From Macrosoma leucophasiata (Eukaryota > Arthropoda > Insecta > Lepidoptera > Hedylidae), in assembly GCA_036365455.1 (NCBI GenBank), contig JAWQUS010000011.1:6220001-6284000 (forward strand): a stretch of DNA of 64,000 nucleotides, read 5' to 3'. The translations under genes were made by a program, and so were the position numbers. Below the pieces are notes generated by a model. It did no database searches. It saw nothing but the letters and a program-made list of their open reading frames with translations, and had not been told where the DNA came from. How positions within the stretch are numbered: the first letter of the stretch is position 1; every line of letters begins with the position of its first letter. Positions 1 through 10,616 of the stretch are shown here, in pieces.

Positions 1-2363
1 TAATAAGTAAGATAAGGAATATATTTAGCGGTGTTGCTGTAGACTGTGGACTGACCGATTATGACATTGAAAATCTCTGACATCGGAAAATATTACTTAT
101 TACTTATACTTATTACCCTCTATACTTCTTACCAATTGTGGACAATTGCTATAAATCGAGTTATTAAATTGATTTTAAGTATCGTCCATATTGGTAAAGA
201 ATACTTATTCCACGAATAGAAAGTTAAATACTAAAGAAAAAGGTTAAGCGTAATGTAATCATTAGCTCATAATGATAAAAACGTACTTTAAAACATCACG
301 GAGGCTTTAGACAATACATATGTACGAGTATAAATACTCAATATCAATCAGATTACAGACTAGATAGTAAAATAACACATCCCATTGTGTAACGCTAAAT
401 GTAGCCCGATAAACTATAGTCTATTGCAAGTTGTCACAACCAATAAATTCCAGACGAGTAAACAAATTTGGTCGTCCCCATTATTTATGTTTGTTTGGCG
501 GTTCAAAATTGAACATAGTTGAAAGGACAGTGACGTTATTGAATAAAATTTACTCGGAGCAACAAGTTGGTCTAGGTTTTATCCTGCCTTTGCACCTTTA
601 CATTCTCTAATTCTAATCAAACGGTGCAATTTGCGCTCTAAAGAGCATCAAAAGAAATAAGCAGACGTAATGTAAACCGTTTAGATCGTCCGGGGAACTC
701 GCCTCCGATTTGGAAGCTGGCCATTTGCAAGGTTACTGAGACCTACTTGGCCAAGACTACGATGCACCATTACAAGTTGAGACGTCCGTATATTTGGGGC
801 CTAGTTTTTTACACTTGAATTTTCCACGGGACCTGGTTGGCCAAAAACGTACACAAATGGCACGGGTCCAAGCTACCTTCAGTGAAATAGGTCACGCCAA
901 GAAATTTCATTATTGAAACTATTCTGCTTTTACTCCCAATTCTTGTGACATACTGCTTTTATAACGACGGTTGGAATTATTTGAATTTTAAGGGCTTACA
1001 TATTTAACTGAATGTATTTATTCGCGAACAATGTTTCGGATTCAAATTTACGAAACTTCAGGAATAGTGAAAATAGAATTCAAATATTCATTGTGAAAAC
1101 CAGACAAAATTGTTTGAACAATAGACTATAAAATATATTTAAGGCTGTGAAACTTATGGTTTGGCTATGATTGCTAAATGGGCATCTTGTAATTTGATAC
1201 CTATTGCTAAATGAGAAAAATCCAAGCGTAGGTTGTAAAAGTTAACACTCTTTCTGCCAAATTTCATTACTCGTCCCCGGGCCAGCTGAGCTGTGTAAAG
1301 CTGCCATTCACTAAAATATTTATCACAAAGGCCGCATGTTCCACAATCGCAAGTGAGTAGGCTCAACAGCCGAGTCGGTCTTAACGTGATTGGCGTCTGT
1401 TATCGCCCACCGTCAGACATTTTTTATACGAGAGCCATTCGCCTCCGCGATTCACAAATCACCGGGAACTTAATATTTTCCCCTAGAGATTGCTGTCAAG
1501 TGAAAATACTGCAATCGCCACGCTTGAAACACGGCTAACGAGATGTATTTGCATATTTATATTAAAAGATTTTAGATAAGCCGCGAAAGATGTAAAATTT
1601 TGAAGATTCATATTAAGATAGATGGCTGGAATCTAGATTTTTTTGGGTACATAATTTTTCTTAGCTTTTCTTTTTTGTCGTTTAGATTTATTCCGTAAGA
1701 TATCATATGTTTTTAAACAACTAGGGTTACATTAGAATATTAACGTTTAACTTTCATTATTTTGTAACGGTTTGTTAGTAAAAAAAAATACAAACCACGT
1801 GCGTTGTCAGCTAAATTATTGTTTACCTGTAACAAGAAATTTTAATCACATTAGAGATTCAATTATAAGAATATAAACATAACAACGCTTTTATTTTTCA
1901 GTTTGATGGTTGTGTAGGAATACTGCGTAGATAACGGAGCGACTTATTGGCAATGCAACCTATCGTTTTAATTTTGTGTTTATATGCAGCAGTAATGAAT
2001 CAATAGCAATTGAATAAACGTGTGCTTGCCACTTTCGCGCAGCAAAAAAAAAAACGTATTTATCCGTACCACATTAATACACCAGTGAAGCCCTGGAAAT
2101 AAATAAGCAAATTAATTAACTTGCAGAATCCACAAAACAAGAAACCATGTCATATGCAAAAAACTTGGTCTAAGGCATAAACCAATTTGCAGACGATGCC
2201 CAAATTAAGTTTAAGGAAAACGGCGAAGGCACCGACAAATGAACAAAAGATCGGGCGTGAATGACATGGGCGTGTCGTAGGGGCATTCGAGTTTTATGGC
2301 ATTGGAAAACGATAGCTCGAAGACAAGTGCCTGGCGAGCATGGGTGAGTAATGTACAGATCAT
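1..2363. other. Unassigned AT-rich non-coding DNA
   Basis: No recognisable gene, RNA or repeat family in this stretch. Two short open frames (minus 1154-1366 and plus 1353-1538) overlap and have no recognisable domain; the minus one is cysteine-rich at its start but gives no family match I know. An adenine run lies at 2043-2053. It could be intergenic or intronic. Confidence 0.5.
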
Positions 2364-3159
2364 AAGGTGCGTCTATGTTATTCTGGACATCGTAGTTCGT
2401 TCGTCATGTGTGTACTTAGTGTGGACTTAGAACGACCGAACCAACAACCCTAAACCAAACCAAACTCCGAACCAAACTCCCTGTTTGAGGTCATAAAAAA
2501 ACGCACGGCAACATAAACCCTAAACATTTGAGTTATAAGGCCCGATGCGGAAATTTTATGAGTAGTAAAATCAAGTATAACGAAAGTTGAGGCGTTACGC
2601 GCGATCACCCCGCGAGCTCTACGACCAGCAGCACACTAGCGATTTCCATACGCACACCGAGTAAACTCCCATCGTGCGTCGGAGCTGACACACACACACA
2701 CTTTTTAATTCCCGCTTGCAATTGGCATTCGGGTGATGAGTTGATAATGTTGGTTGGTAACAGGATACGAGTGACATTTGTGGATGTGAGTTATAAAAAT
2801 ACTCACAAGTACAATATTTTATCTAATTTCTTTTTCTTATATTATTACTTTCACGTTATACTTTTTTACACTGGTGGCGAGTAAATATAGATATACGAAA
2901 CGGCGTATAGCTATTTGTATTTCTAGGGCAATAAGTGAGTCATAATTTCGTGTCTTTATTTTAATTTGTTGCAAATAATATATTTTTTATTAAATATTGC
3001 ATTACGCTCATTCACACAATATTATTTTTAGTTGCGGGAGCTCATTCTGGCATTAATCAAATGCTCGATGCGGGCTCGTTCGTGCATAAGTCGATTCTCC
3101 GGTGGGTTCCCTACGCGAATTTCTGTTCGTGCTCGGCTTATCTAGCATAGACGCACCTT
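2364..3159. mobile_element. Possible 796-bp terminal-inverted-repeat element
   Basis: AAGGTGCGTCTATG at 2364-2377 has its exact reverse complement at 3146-3159. The interior has no long frame and holds a (CA)n run at 2688-2701. No clear target-site duplication is visible, and inner sequences diverge right after the 14-bp match. It may be a non-autonomous DNA transposon or a chance inverted repeat. Confidence 0.3.
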
Positions 3160-3264
3160 TATATTATTAACAGTGAACACGACGCAGCCCGTTCGGTTTA
3201 ATTATTTTCAAATAGCAATAGGGCTCACATTATCCGATGGTCTAAAATATAATAGTTACTCGTT

Positions 3265-3414
3265 ATAAATAACGCATCTGCATTTTGATCTTGATCTTTG
3301 TGTGGGTGTCTATAGCCTGTCAGTACAGATATATATCTATAGATTGTTGTTAAGTCATCACTTAACAACAATCTGAACTGCATGCTTGTTTACCACTTCC
3401 ATTACATAAAAAAA
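3265..3414 (+). repeat. SINE-A fragment, 3' half with poly-A
   Basis: This matches the 3' half of the commonest repeat in the window (full copies about 270-295 bp, running from a GTGGTAGAGCTCC-like head to CCACTTCCATTACAT plus poly-A). The copy starts at the AACGCATCTGCATTTTGA region and ends in an A run at 3408-3414. Inside lies a perfect hairpin, 14-bp arms 3341-3354 and 3361-3374, absent from the family consensus. Confidence 0.7.
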
Positions 3415-4199
3415 GTTCTTTAATCTAACTGTGTATGATATATTGGTCCATCAATTTTCTTCGGCAGCCTAACCCGTACGATATTAGAATACAATAACCA
3501 GAACATGACTGGGTAGTAAGAATAGGTCTCACAGGAGATCTTATGCTGGTCATCACTTTGAAAATGGTTTAGTTTAATTGTTTTCCGATGCCTGGCCCAT
3601 AATATAGGGCTATAAATTTAACTTTTATTTGTGTCGCAGAGTAGCATCTCGATCGTTTAAAATACTTAATTATATTTCAGTAATGTTACCACGATCTCAT
3701 TGTGTTTGGATGACCTCATAACCTTGCGAAGTAGGTCATCCTTGGGTAAACATAACTTTATCTGCATCACGTTTTTAATTAAAATGCCCTGCGGAAAGTA
3801 GGTGCCTACCGTAAGATAATAGGCTGTGTAAGTAAGAGTACATAAAACTTAATACGTTGTGTGTTCTCGTATTACTATGTGCGGGTAAATGAGGTATAGA
3901 TTGTAAGAAATTAAATTCCAGCAGGATTTGATTCAACCATGCATTATTTTGACTTTTCTGTATTATTATTCTTTAACTTAATATCAATTTTGTTTAAATA
4001 AAGCATGACATTCGTCAATACCGATTAATGCACCGGTAAATTAATTAAAATGATTTAAATAAGGGTTTTTTCATTAGATAGTATATTAGCAACAGATCCA
4101 AAAACACACACCGAGTGTGCAAACCTCCGAATGGGCGCATGGCCCGGTACGAAAAAGTGTTTCCACTTGGATTTGCACAGATCAATCGAGAGAGGAAAC
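3415..4199. other. Unassigned non-coding DNA
   Basis: No gene, RNA or repeat family recognised here. Confidence 0.4.
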
Positions 4200-4552
4200 G
4201 CGCATGGCCCCGCGGCTGATGTAGATCATAAGCGATCGACTCGGTGAAGCACTACGGGCGCTGTCGGGTAGTGTGATGGGTGACCGCTAGTGGCAAATTA
4301 AATGCGCGTGTCCGTGCTTCGGAGGGCACGTTAAGCCGTCGGTCCCGGTTGCTGATTGATAGATAGCCGTCGTTGAACCTTTTCGGAGGCCTTATGGGCG
4401 GTTCGAAAAAATCCGACGGCGGGTTGGCAACTAACCCACCCACCTCCAGCAATCCGCATTGCAGCAGCGTGGTGGAGTAAGTTTCAGGCCTCCCCCCAAA
4501 AAGGGGAGAGAGTCGTGCCCAGCAGTGGGACGTACATTAATAATAATTATTA
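4200..4552 (+). repeat. Repeat B copy (retroposon with ATT-rich tail)
   Basis: This is one of six copies of a GC-richer dispersed repeat (also at 11.9, 30.4, 37.3, 45.5 and 62.2 kb). Shared landmarks in order are GGTGACCGCTAGTGGCAAAT, GCTTCGGAGGGCACGTTAAG, GAGGCCTTATGGGCGGTT, CAGCGTGGTGGAGTAAG and GCCCAGCAGTGGGACGTA, followed by an A/T-rich tail. The 3' simple tail suggests spread by a LINE machinery. No coding capacity is evident. Confidence 0.7.
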
Positions 4553-4695
4553 AGATATTGCATAGCTTCTATCGCAGGCCTTGAGCGCGGGGACCGAATT
4601 CAGAAATTCCGTAACGAAAAAACCTGTCGCTCCAGATTACAAATTTTAAACTCATTTAAAGAAAGTCATGTATAATTTCGCCGTCCGACCTCGTG

Positions 4696-4776
4696 GGTAG
4701 CGTGGCCGAGCGGTCTAGGCGCTGGTTAAAGGCACCAGTCTCTTCGGAGGCGTGGGTTCGAAACCCACCGCTGCCA
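4696..4776 (+). tRNA. tRNA-Leu-like gene (anticodon position reads AAG), atypical
   Basis: The 81-nt segment folds as a class II tRNA. The acceptor is GGTAGCG paired with CGCTGCC (one G-U), discriminator A; the D-arm contains an intact A-box TGGCCGAGCGG; the anticodon stem is CTGGT/ACCAG; a long leucine-type variable arm follows; the T stem is GTGGG/CCCAC. The anticodon reads AAG, so it would decode CUU. Three features depart from the metazoan tRNA-Leu(AAG) I know: the D-loop is one A shorter, the residue 5' of the anticodon is A instead of the near-universal U33 (loop TAAAGGC), and the B-box reads GGTTCGAAACC with A for T. The fold is well kept, so it is either a recently decayed gene copy or a divergent functional gene. 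It stands alone with no neighbouring tRNA. Confidence 0.6.
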
Positions 4777-4783
4777 AGATTGC

Positions 4784-4801
4784 TTTTGTTCATTTTTTTT
4801 A
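4784..4801 (+). terminator. Pol III oligo-T terminator after the tRNA-Leu-like gene
   Basis: TTTT at 4784-4787, 8 nt after the tRNA 3' end, is followed by a run of nine T at 4793-4801. This is the usual RNA polymerase III stop signal and supports the unit having been a transcribed tRNA gene. Confidence 0.55.
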
Positions 4802-4983
4802 TTGTTTGTTTTTCCAATCAATATTTTAAAAATGGTAAATATTAATAGGAAATTATTGTTTCATTTTCCTATTTTTTTTTTCTTTTATTTGCATTTTATT
4901 TTGTTTTGCATAATTTTAGATAATTATGTAAATGCAATAGCTTTACCGCGGCAGTCCTCGAGTGCCACACGACTTCTTTTTTA

Positions 4984-5516
4984 GGGTTCCGTACCTTAAA
5001 AGGAAAAAAGGAACCCTTATAGGATCACTCGTGCGTCTGTCTGTCTGTCCGTCTGTCACAGCCAAATAGCTCCGAAACTTCTCGACCGATTGAGTTGAAA
5101 TTTGATGGATTTATGTAAATTAGTGACCCAAAGATGAACAAATCAAGTAAAATAATAAATTTTAAACAGAGAGGCCACTTTCGGGGGTAAATTAGATTTT
5201 TTTTTTAAATCGTAAACTGTGTCGTGTGACATATCAAATGAAAGAGGTTGTTGTCAGCATTTCAGATATATTTTTTTTATAATTTTTGCATAAACAAAAT
5301 TGAAGTTATTTAAGAAAAACGACGAAAATTGACCATTCGCTCCCGCCTATCTCCGAAACTACTGAACTTAAAATTTTGAATAAAATGTGGATAATAGTTC
5401 TTTGCCTATTACTTTAAATTTTATACTTTTACTTATTTATTATTAAACTGGAAAACCTATAAGAAGTATGTACGGAACCCTCACCACGCGAGTCGAACTC
5501 GCACTTGTCCGGTTTT
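4984..5516 (+). repeat. Repeat C copy (GGGTTCCGTAC element)
   Basis: This dispersed repeat begins GGGTTCCGTACCTTAAAAGG and near its end carries the inverse GTACGGAACCCT (5470-5481), then CGAACTCGCACTTGTCCGG and T-rich sequence. A GTCTGTCTGTCTGTCC-type tetranucleotide run sits near the left end. A second copy at 18.8-19.5 kb shares the interior. Such sequences are frequent in lepidopteran genomes, probably as LINE-derived tails. No open frame. Confidence 0.6.
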
Positions 5517-5934
5517 ATTATTAATCGAGAGTCGAATGGATTAAACGACGTCACTACGACGGACATATGTTGAAATATCCCGAAATTATTAGCACGATGC
5601 CCAGTACTATCGCTTTCGATACATATACGTTGGGCGGATTATATTGTTAACAACGCTGGATTTTTACAATGTTATTCCTACATTGAGTTGTTAAAACATC
5701 TCGTTAAGGCGATTCAGTCGTGTTACAAAGAGAGATAAAAAAACAATCCGTTCAAAGGATCCTATTCAACCCGCTCTGCTAACATTTAGTATTACATAAT
5801 CAGACATCTGGAACATTATCAGATCATTTTTAAAGGAGATCGTAGCAGAGGAAATATATATTAGTATTTATATAGGCCTTTACTAGTCTCATTTTTATCA
5901 TCAAACAGACTCTCAGTCATAATATTTAAGACAT
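5517..5934. other. Unassigned non-coding DNA
   Basis: No gene or repeat family recognised. Confidence 0.4.
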
Positions 5935-5937
5935 TAA

Positions 5938-6087
5938 GCCTGGGTTGCACCACGACTTTTGTCAAAGTTAAAGTTATTGTAACATTTCACATCCTGCTCT
6001 AACATAAATAAATCTGTTAAAGTTAGAGAAGGATGTGAAATGTTACAATAACTTTAACTTTAACAATTATCGTGGTGCAACCCAGGC
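5938..6087. mobile_element. MITE-1, 150-bp with about 67-bp terminal inverted repeats
   Basis: Both ends read GCCTGGGTTGCACCACGA inward, and the complementarity continues with a few mismatches for about 67 bp (through AAAGTTAAAGTTATTGTAAC and ATTTCACATCCT), leaving a short centre. It is flanked by TAA on both sides (5935-5937 and 6088-6090), which fits the 3-bp duplication of PIF/Harbinger-like elements. No coding capacity; it would need a transposase in trans. The long arms are still well matched, suggesting moderate age. Confidence 0.85.
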
Positions 6088-6090
6088 TAA

Positions 6091-6500
6091 GATGTGCCGA
6101 CGACCAAACGAACGGAAGTTAGGTGTATACGTCATGTCGATTTTTCTTATTTTTAACTGACTTCAAAAAGGAAGAGGTTCTCAATTCGCCTGTATGTTCT
6201 TTTTTTACCTAATTGTATTATCGATGAATAACAAACCTGATAAAAAGAATACAATAAAATGAAGGCAGTATCGAATGACGAATTATTTTGCCGCCGCTGT
6301 TTTTAAGAAAATATTTCAGATTTTTTTTTAAATTGGCATACATCCCCAACCATTAATTTATGTTTGTATGTATCTTTACACCCTTTATTATAAATGTAAT
6401 AAACAAATAACATAATCATAAATTTGCGCCAACTTTTGTCTACGTCTAAACAAACCGTCAGACTTTCGAAACAATTAATGAACAACAAAACGATCTGAAC
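6091..6500. other. Non-coding DNA with a short repeat fragment
   Basis: At about 6155-6210 a fragment reading GACTTCAAAAAGGAAGAGG then TTCTCAATTCG matches a common lepidopteran dispersed repeat; a related fragment lies at 13.3 kb. The rest is unassigned. Confidence 0.45.
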
Positions 6501-6511
6501 ATTGTAATTCT

Positions 6512-6581
6512 TGTTTTATATTATTTGGCATTAACACATGCTTGTGAAATATATTTTATTTAAAGAAAAATGGAAATGGAA
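6512..6581 (-). repeat. SINE-T tail-only insertion with 11-bp target duplication
   Basis: A 70-bp insertion holds only the 3' tail of SINE-T (minus strand, ending AATATAAAACA). It is bounded by perfect copies of ATTGTAATTCT at 6501-6511 and 6582-6592. This is what severe 5' truncation during target-primed reverse transcription produces. It fixes the 3' terminus of the family, because the same end recurs at 19.02 and 60.95 kb. Confidence 0.75.
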
Positions 6582-6592
6582 ATTGTAATTCT

Positions 6593-7009
6593 GCCGACAG
6601 TAAGTAAACAATTCTAACTACAATTGTATACATTTTATTTACTTCAAGTTTACCCTATCATAGCGATCTCTACATTACTAAATTTTGCCGGATTTAGGGC
6701 CATCCTTGATGAGTTATGGACTATATGATAGAGACAGAGATACGGACTATATAATAGTAAAGAGGTAGAAGACATGTTATTGGAGCGTCAAAATTAAGCT
6801 TACAAATCAGTGCTACGTAGGTCTGCGTCTTAAAATGTTGTTCCTTTCACTCTTGTGTTTTTTTTGTAGTTTCCCTCAGATTTTTAGTGAAAGACGTAAT
6901 AAATGTGGCACATGTAATCACAAACAGAACAATGCCGGTCGATTACTACAAATTGGTAGTAAAAAAATTATAAATAGTATGAATATAACGTATATAACCT
7001 AAAATAATA
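6593..7009. other. Unassigned non-coding DNA
   Basis: No gene or repeat family recognised. Confidence 0.4.
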
Positions 7010-7021
7010 TTGCGGTCCAAT

Positions 7022-7135
7022 AGGCAAAAGAAGAGGATGATCGACGATATAATCGCAATAACAGGAAAAGGATGGAGAGAGAAAGCTAAATGTAGAAAAA
7101 CATGGGCGTAAATTGGAGGAGACATATACCCGGTG
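7022..7135 (+). pseudogene. RTE-type LINE C-terminal fragment
   Basis: The plus frame from 7022 reads RQKKRMIDDI, then GKGW, then KAKCRKTWA before a stop. This resembles the end of RTE-clade LINE proteins, where a basic GRPxxRWxDDI motif is followed by a tryptophan and an A-x-DR-x-x-W motif. Here the expected tryptophan of RWxDDI is methionine and a stop cuts the frame, so it is a relic. Downstream to about 7240 is A-rich 3' sequence with AATAAA-like motifs, consistent with the 3' end of the insertion. Confidence 0.6.
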
Positions 7136-7593
7136 TGGGGTTCCAATAAAAAAAAGTAAATGCATAAACTTTGTTATATAGTTATAAGAATAACTTGTTA
7201 CATAAGGTTGTTGGAAATAATAAAGGTTAAATAAATAAATATTGCAGTCCTTTTTAGAACGATATATTGATGCAGCAAAACTGCATTACCTGCATCTGTG
7301 GTGCCAGGTAAACTGAGGTGACATTTGAAATTTATGTGCAGCTACCGCCATCAATTTCCTAAATGTCTTGCATTTGGGATTAAAGCAGAGTAGAATGCGA
7401 AAATAAATAAAAAAATATTTCAAAAAGTAGGTAAACCTACACACAACGTTTTCGAGAAATCATTTCGGAGTATAAAATAAACTAAATTCACGGCTAGGTT
7501 GTCTCAAATCAATAATATTTATGTCATTTTAGATACGAAAAAATTTATTGTAAAGAAGAAAATAGGTGCTGAGCTTTTAATAAAAAAAATCTA
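7136..7593. other. LINE 3' tail then unassigned DNA
   Basis: The first 100 bases are A-rich and probably belong to the preceding LINE relic (AATAAAGG and AAATAAATAAAT). The remainder shows nothing recognisable. Confidence 0.4.
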
Positions 7594-7883
7594 TTTTTTT
7601 ATGCAATGAAAGTGGTAAACAGCCATGCAGTTCATGTTGATTTTAAATGATGACTGCAGCCTGTCTATAGGCTGCAGTCATCACAAAGACCAGAGGTCAA
7701 AATGCAAATGCGTTACCACTCCTGAGGCCTAAGGTGTTATGCCTCTATGTCATAAATTACAGGTCCGTACATTACCACCTGACCGGAACACTATAGTGCT
7801 GAATACTACCATTTAGCAGCAAGTATATTAGGTAATGCGGTGGTGCCAACGCCCGCGAGCTCCGTCACTGGAACTCTACCAAT
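7594..7883 (-). repeat. SINE-A copy, near full length
   Basis: It runs on the minus strand from a GGTAGAGTTCC head (right end) to the tail at left (T run on the plus strand at 7594-7600). The centre carries a perfect hairpin, arms 7649-7662 and 7669-7682 around GTCTAT, replacing the simple GCCTATAGACACCCACACAAAGAC of other copies. A template-switch event inside the SINE would explain this. Confidence 0.8.
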
Positions 7884-8254
7884 ATATAAAATAATATTAT
7901 TATATGCATCATCCATTTATTTGAATAGGCCTCTCTACTAAGTTCAGTTTTTAAATTATACACATTGACCATAATCAAATATTGGTTTTAAATTACATTT
8001 CACCTCATCAATTGTTCATATTATTTATATTCCGGATGAAATTTGTTTGTTTTTTTGGTTGATATAAACGCAATTAACTCGATCGTTTAAACGAAATCAC
8101 ATTTAAATTCAGTCAGTTATCGTACCTACTACATATAATATAACGGGGGCACAACGACATTTATTATGTGCTGTGTAAAATGGACTTGTGTTTGGTTCGC
8201 GATGGATAATCAACGCAATCATAATTTTTTGTATGTTTGTGATATTCGCGGGAA
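7884..8254. other. Unassigned non-coding DNA
   Basis: No gene or repeat family recognised. Confidence 0.4.
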
Positions 8255-8545
8255 ATATATACAAACAAGTAAAATTGGAGTGTCTGTTTGAAATATAAAA
8301 GTAACCGATTTTTATTAAATGTAAATGTATGTATACACGGTACATATAGCAAAACAATATTTTTCAATATTTTTCGTCTGCCCGTCTGTCTGTCTGTTTG
8401 TTCCGGCTAATCTCGGAAACGGTACGGTGTACTGATTTTGACGGGACTTTCACTGGCAGATAGCTTGTGTAATAAGGAGTAACTTAGCCTACTTTTATAC
8501 TAGCTGCGCCCACGACTTTGTCCGGGTAGGTACTGAACAATCATA
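8255..8545 (-). repeat. RTE-like 3' repeat
   Basis: This aligns in reverse to 49345-49790. Shared blocks are CCGGACGAAGTCGTGGGCGC-like, AAAAGTAGCCTA, GCCAGTGAAAGTCCCGTC, and the distal CACTCCAATTTTA block. The ACTAGCTGCGCCCACGACTT motif is typical of RTE-clade LINE remnants in Lepidoptera. No coding capacity. Confidence 0.6.
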
Positions 8546-9251
8546 AATTCACAACAAAAAACTTCAAACCTATTAGTAAATAGCACATATAAATAATAGG
8601 TAGTATATAATTACAATTAAATCATTATTTTTTACTTTTCAGTTTTGAAGTCGGTTTTTCATAACGTAGTTATATTTATTTAGTGAAGTATTATAAGCAA
8701 GAGTTAATTAAAATGATTAAAAGAAAAAGTATCGAGTACCTAGTATTTTCAGCTCGTCGTTTCTATAACGAATCATTCTTTATAATAGCAGTCAAATTTA
8801 TCCATTTGATATTTAGCAGAAACTAGTATTCAACCGACCTGTAGCTGCGAACAGAAATCGGTATGATAATTAATATAAGATGTCCGCATTAGACAGAAGT
8901 TACTCTTTTACTTTAATTAACAGATAAAATTTTGCAACACGTTTTTGAATTACGAAACCGAACTATTTACCTAAGAGTATAAAGCAAAACTTTCCTTATC
9001 TACAACGTGATGTATTAAAGTTTACCTATTACAGTCTTTAATTTCGCCACTGTTGTGTTAAGTAGAACTTGTTCGCAGTTTCGATTTAGTACGTACGTTA
9101 AGTCTAGGTCCACAAGGGATTGACGATGAAAGTGTTCCACCGCTTAATAAAACTCACATCAAGTTCAAGCGAGTGTGGGCTAATGGCTTTACGTAACTTC
9201 ACGCATGTGTTCCCTGTACGGATAAGCAGAGAGTATTTTTATATGTACCTA
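8546..9251. other. Non-coding DNA with small repeat scraps
   Basis: A scrap near 8640-8665 (TTTTGAAGTCGGTTTTTC) and one at 9186-9235 (GTAACTTCACGCATGTGTTCC, then GCAGAGAG) resemble ends of repeats seen elsewhere in the window (the second is SINE-G-like). The rest is unassigned. Confidence 0.4.
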
Positions 9252-9526
9252 ACTAGCTGATCCGGCAAACTTCGTATTGCCTCAGAATGAAATAATGTGT
9301 CAAAGGTTTGAGAGATACGGACTATTTGTATGGGAAATGAAGTTGTGGGAAATTGTGGTTTTTACTATTTTCCTTCAATTTCTTCATATTTTATTACCTT
9401 TTAAACCTTCCCTGGACTTCCGAAAATCATTCAAATCCAAAATTAGCCAAATCGGCACAGCCGTTCTTGAGTTTTAGCGAGACTAACGGACAGCAATTGA
9501 TTTTTATATATATAAGATAGATAGAA
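9252..9526 (+). repeat. RTE-type 3' tail (ACTAGCTGATCCGGC family)
   Basis: One of three copies (with 12687-12950 and, reversed, 14620-14880). Shared blocks are GCAAACTTCGTATTGCCTC, GATACGGACTATTTGTATGG, GGACTTCC-AAAATCATTCAAA, GCCGTT-T-GAGTTTTAGCGAG and AGCAATTGATTTTTATATAT. A TATA-rich simple tail ends the copy. Layout fits an RTE LINE 3' untranslated region; the open stretch inside is not a conserved protein. Confidence 0.65.
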
Positions 9527-9669
9527 GATAGATGATGGTGACAAACAAGTATGCCGTACATATTGATGGTAAGAGAATACTACAGCCTATAGACATCTAC
9601 ACGATACCGGAGATTATACCGAAATTATATATGCAATAGAAAATAAAGATAAATGGGAAAGAAAAATTT
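9527..9669. other. Short spacer
   Basis: About 140 bases without a recognised feature, leading into the SINE-T copy. Its last bases (GGGAAAGAAAAATTT) belong to the SINE-T tail. Confidence 0.4.
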
Positions 9670-9835
9670 GACTTCGGGCAGGAATCGAACCTGCGACTTC
9701 AGGATAACCAGTCCAGTCGCTTTACCACTAAGTACCGAAGTCCCAGTCGGACTTCGGTAGCTTAGCTTAGAGGTCGCAGGTTCGATTCCTGCCCGAAGTC
9801 AAATTTTTCTTTCCCATTTTCTTTATTTTCTAAAG
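9670..9835. repeat. SINE-T snap-back copy: two tRNA-like units head to head
   Basis: A 73-nt tRNA-like unit on the minus strand (9670-9742, GACTTCG...CGAAGTC, with the canonical B-box GGTTCGATTCC) faces a 51-nt plus-strand unit (9750-9800) of the same sequence lacking the anticodon arm. Both are followed outward by the AAATTTTTCTTTCCCAT tail. This head-to-head layout recurs in other SINE-T copies. The anticodon arm pairs poorly, so these are tRNA-derived heads, not functional tRNAs. Confidence 0.7.
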
Positions 9836-10616
9836 TTCACTCGCAAGTGATATTGCGAATAATAAAAATATTACAATTATATATGCAATGTATACCCATA
9901 AGTTCGAGTTAAATCTACATGCAATTCGATAACTGGTCGCATATAACTGGTGAAACGTGTGTACTATCTATCTCTGCCTAATTCCTGGAGGAAGAACAAA
10001 CGAGAAGATACTTGGAATGTGGCTACTGTGTAATCGAGTATTCCATTAGTATGTACCTACTGTGTAATCACGTAGTGTGAAATCGGCTTAAACGCAATAT
10101 GGTGTCATTACGACGCAACCCATTATCGGAACATGGATCTGTGTCTGAAATTTATGAGAAAATTTACAAATGCTATTCCACTGTATATTGTGTCATTTAA
10201 GTTTCTTATCCATAATCTAAAACGCCATACGTGTTTTTGTCCTAATCATCATTTGTTCGAATGATGATTTGCGCGAACTTACTGTCACATAACACACGGT
10301 ATGAAATCTCATCAAATTATTATTTTTGACCGTTTTCAATTCAAATTTCTAATCATTCAATTAGTTTAAATTCTAATAATTCTAGGAATTCAATTAATTT
10401 GAACTATTCTGGTAGTCGTTTCTGGCCTTACTTTAAACAATTGTTCCGAAATAATTTTTAAAGTAAGAGTAATTACGCAAAACAAAATGTCGAAATTAGG
10501 AGCAGTATGCGTATAGCAAACGAGTTATAGACAATGGTTTTCGGACAAACCATTTTAGGAAAATAATAATAATAATAATTTCGGGGCTACAGAGGGGGGA
10601 ACCAACCTTACTGCGT
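9836..10616. other. Unassigned AT-rich DNA
   Basis: No gene recognised. An (AAT)n run lies at about 10564-10579 just before the LINE relic. Confidence 0.4.

Noticed and set aside
1154..1366. Cysteine-containing 70-codon minus frame as a small gene
   Set aside because: No signal peptide, no cysteine pattern of a known peptide family and no supporting context.
9670..9742. 73-nt tRNA-like unit as a functional tRNA
   Set aside because: The anticodon arm pairs poorly and the unit is embedded in SINE-T sequence repeated elsewhere, so it is a SINE head.
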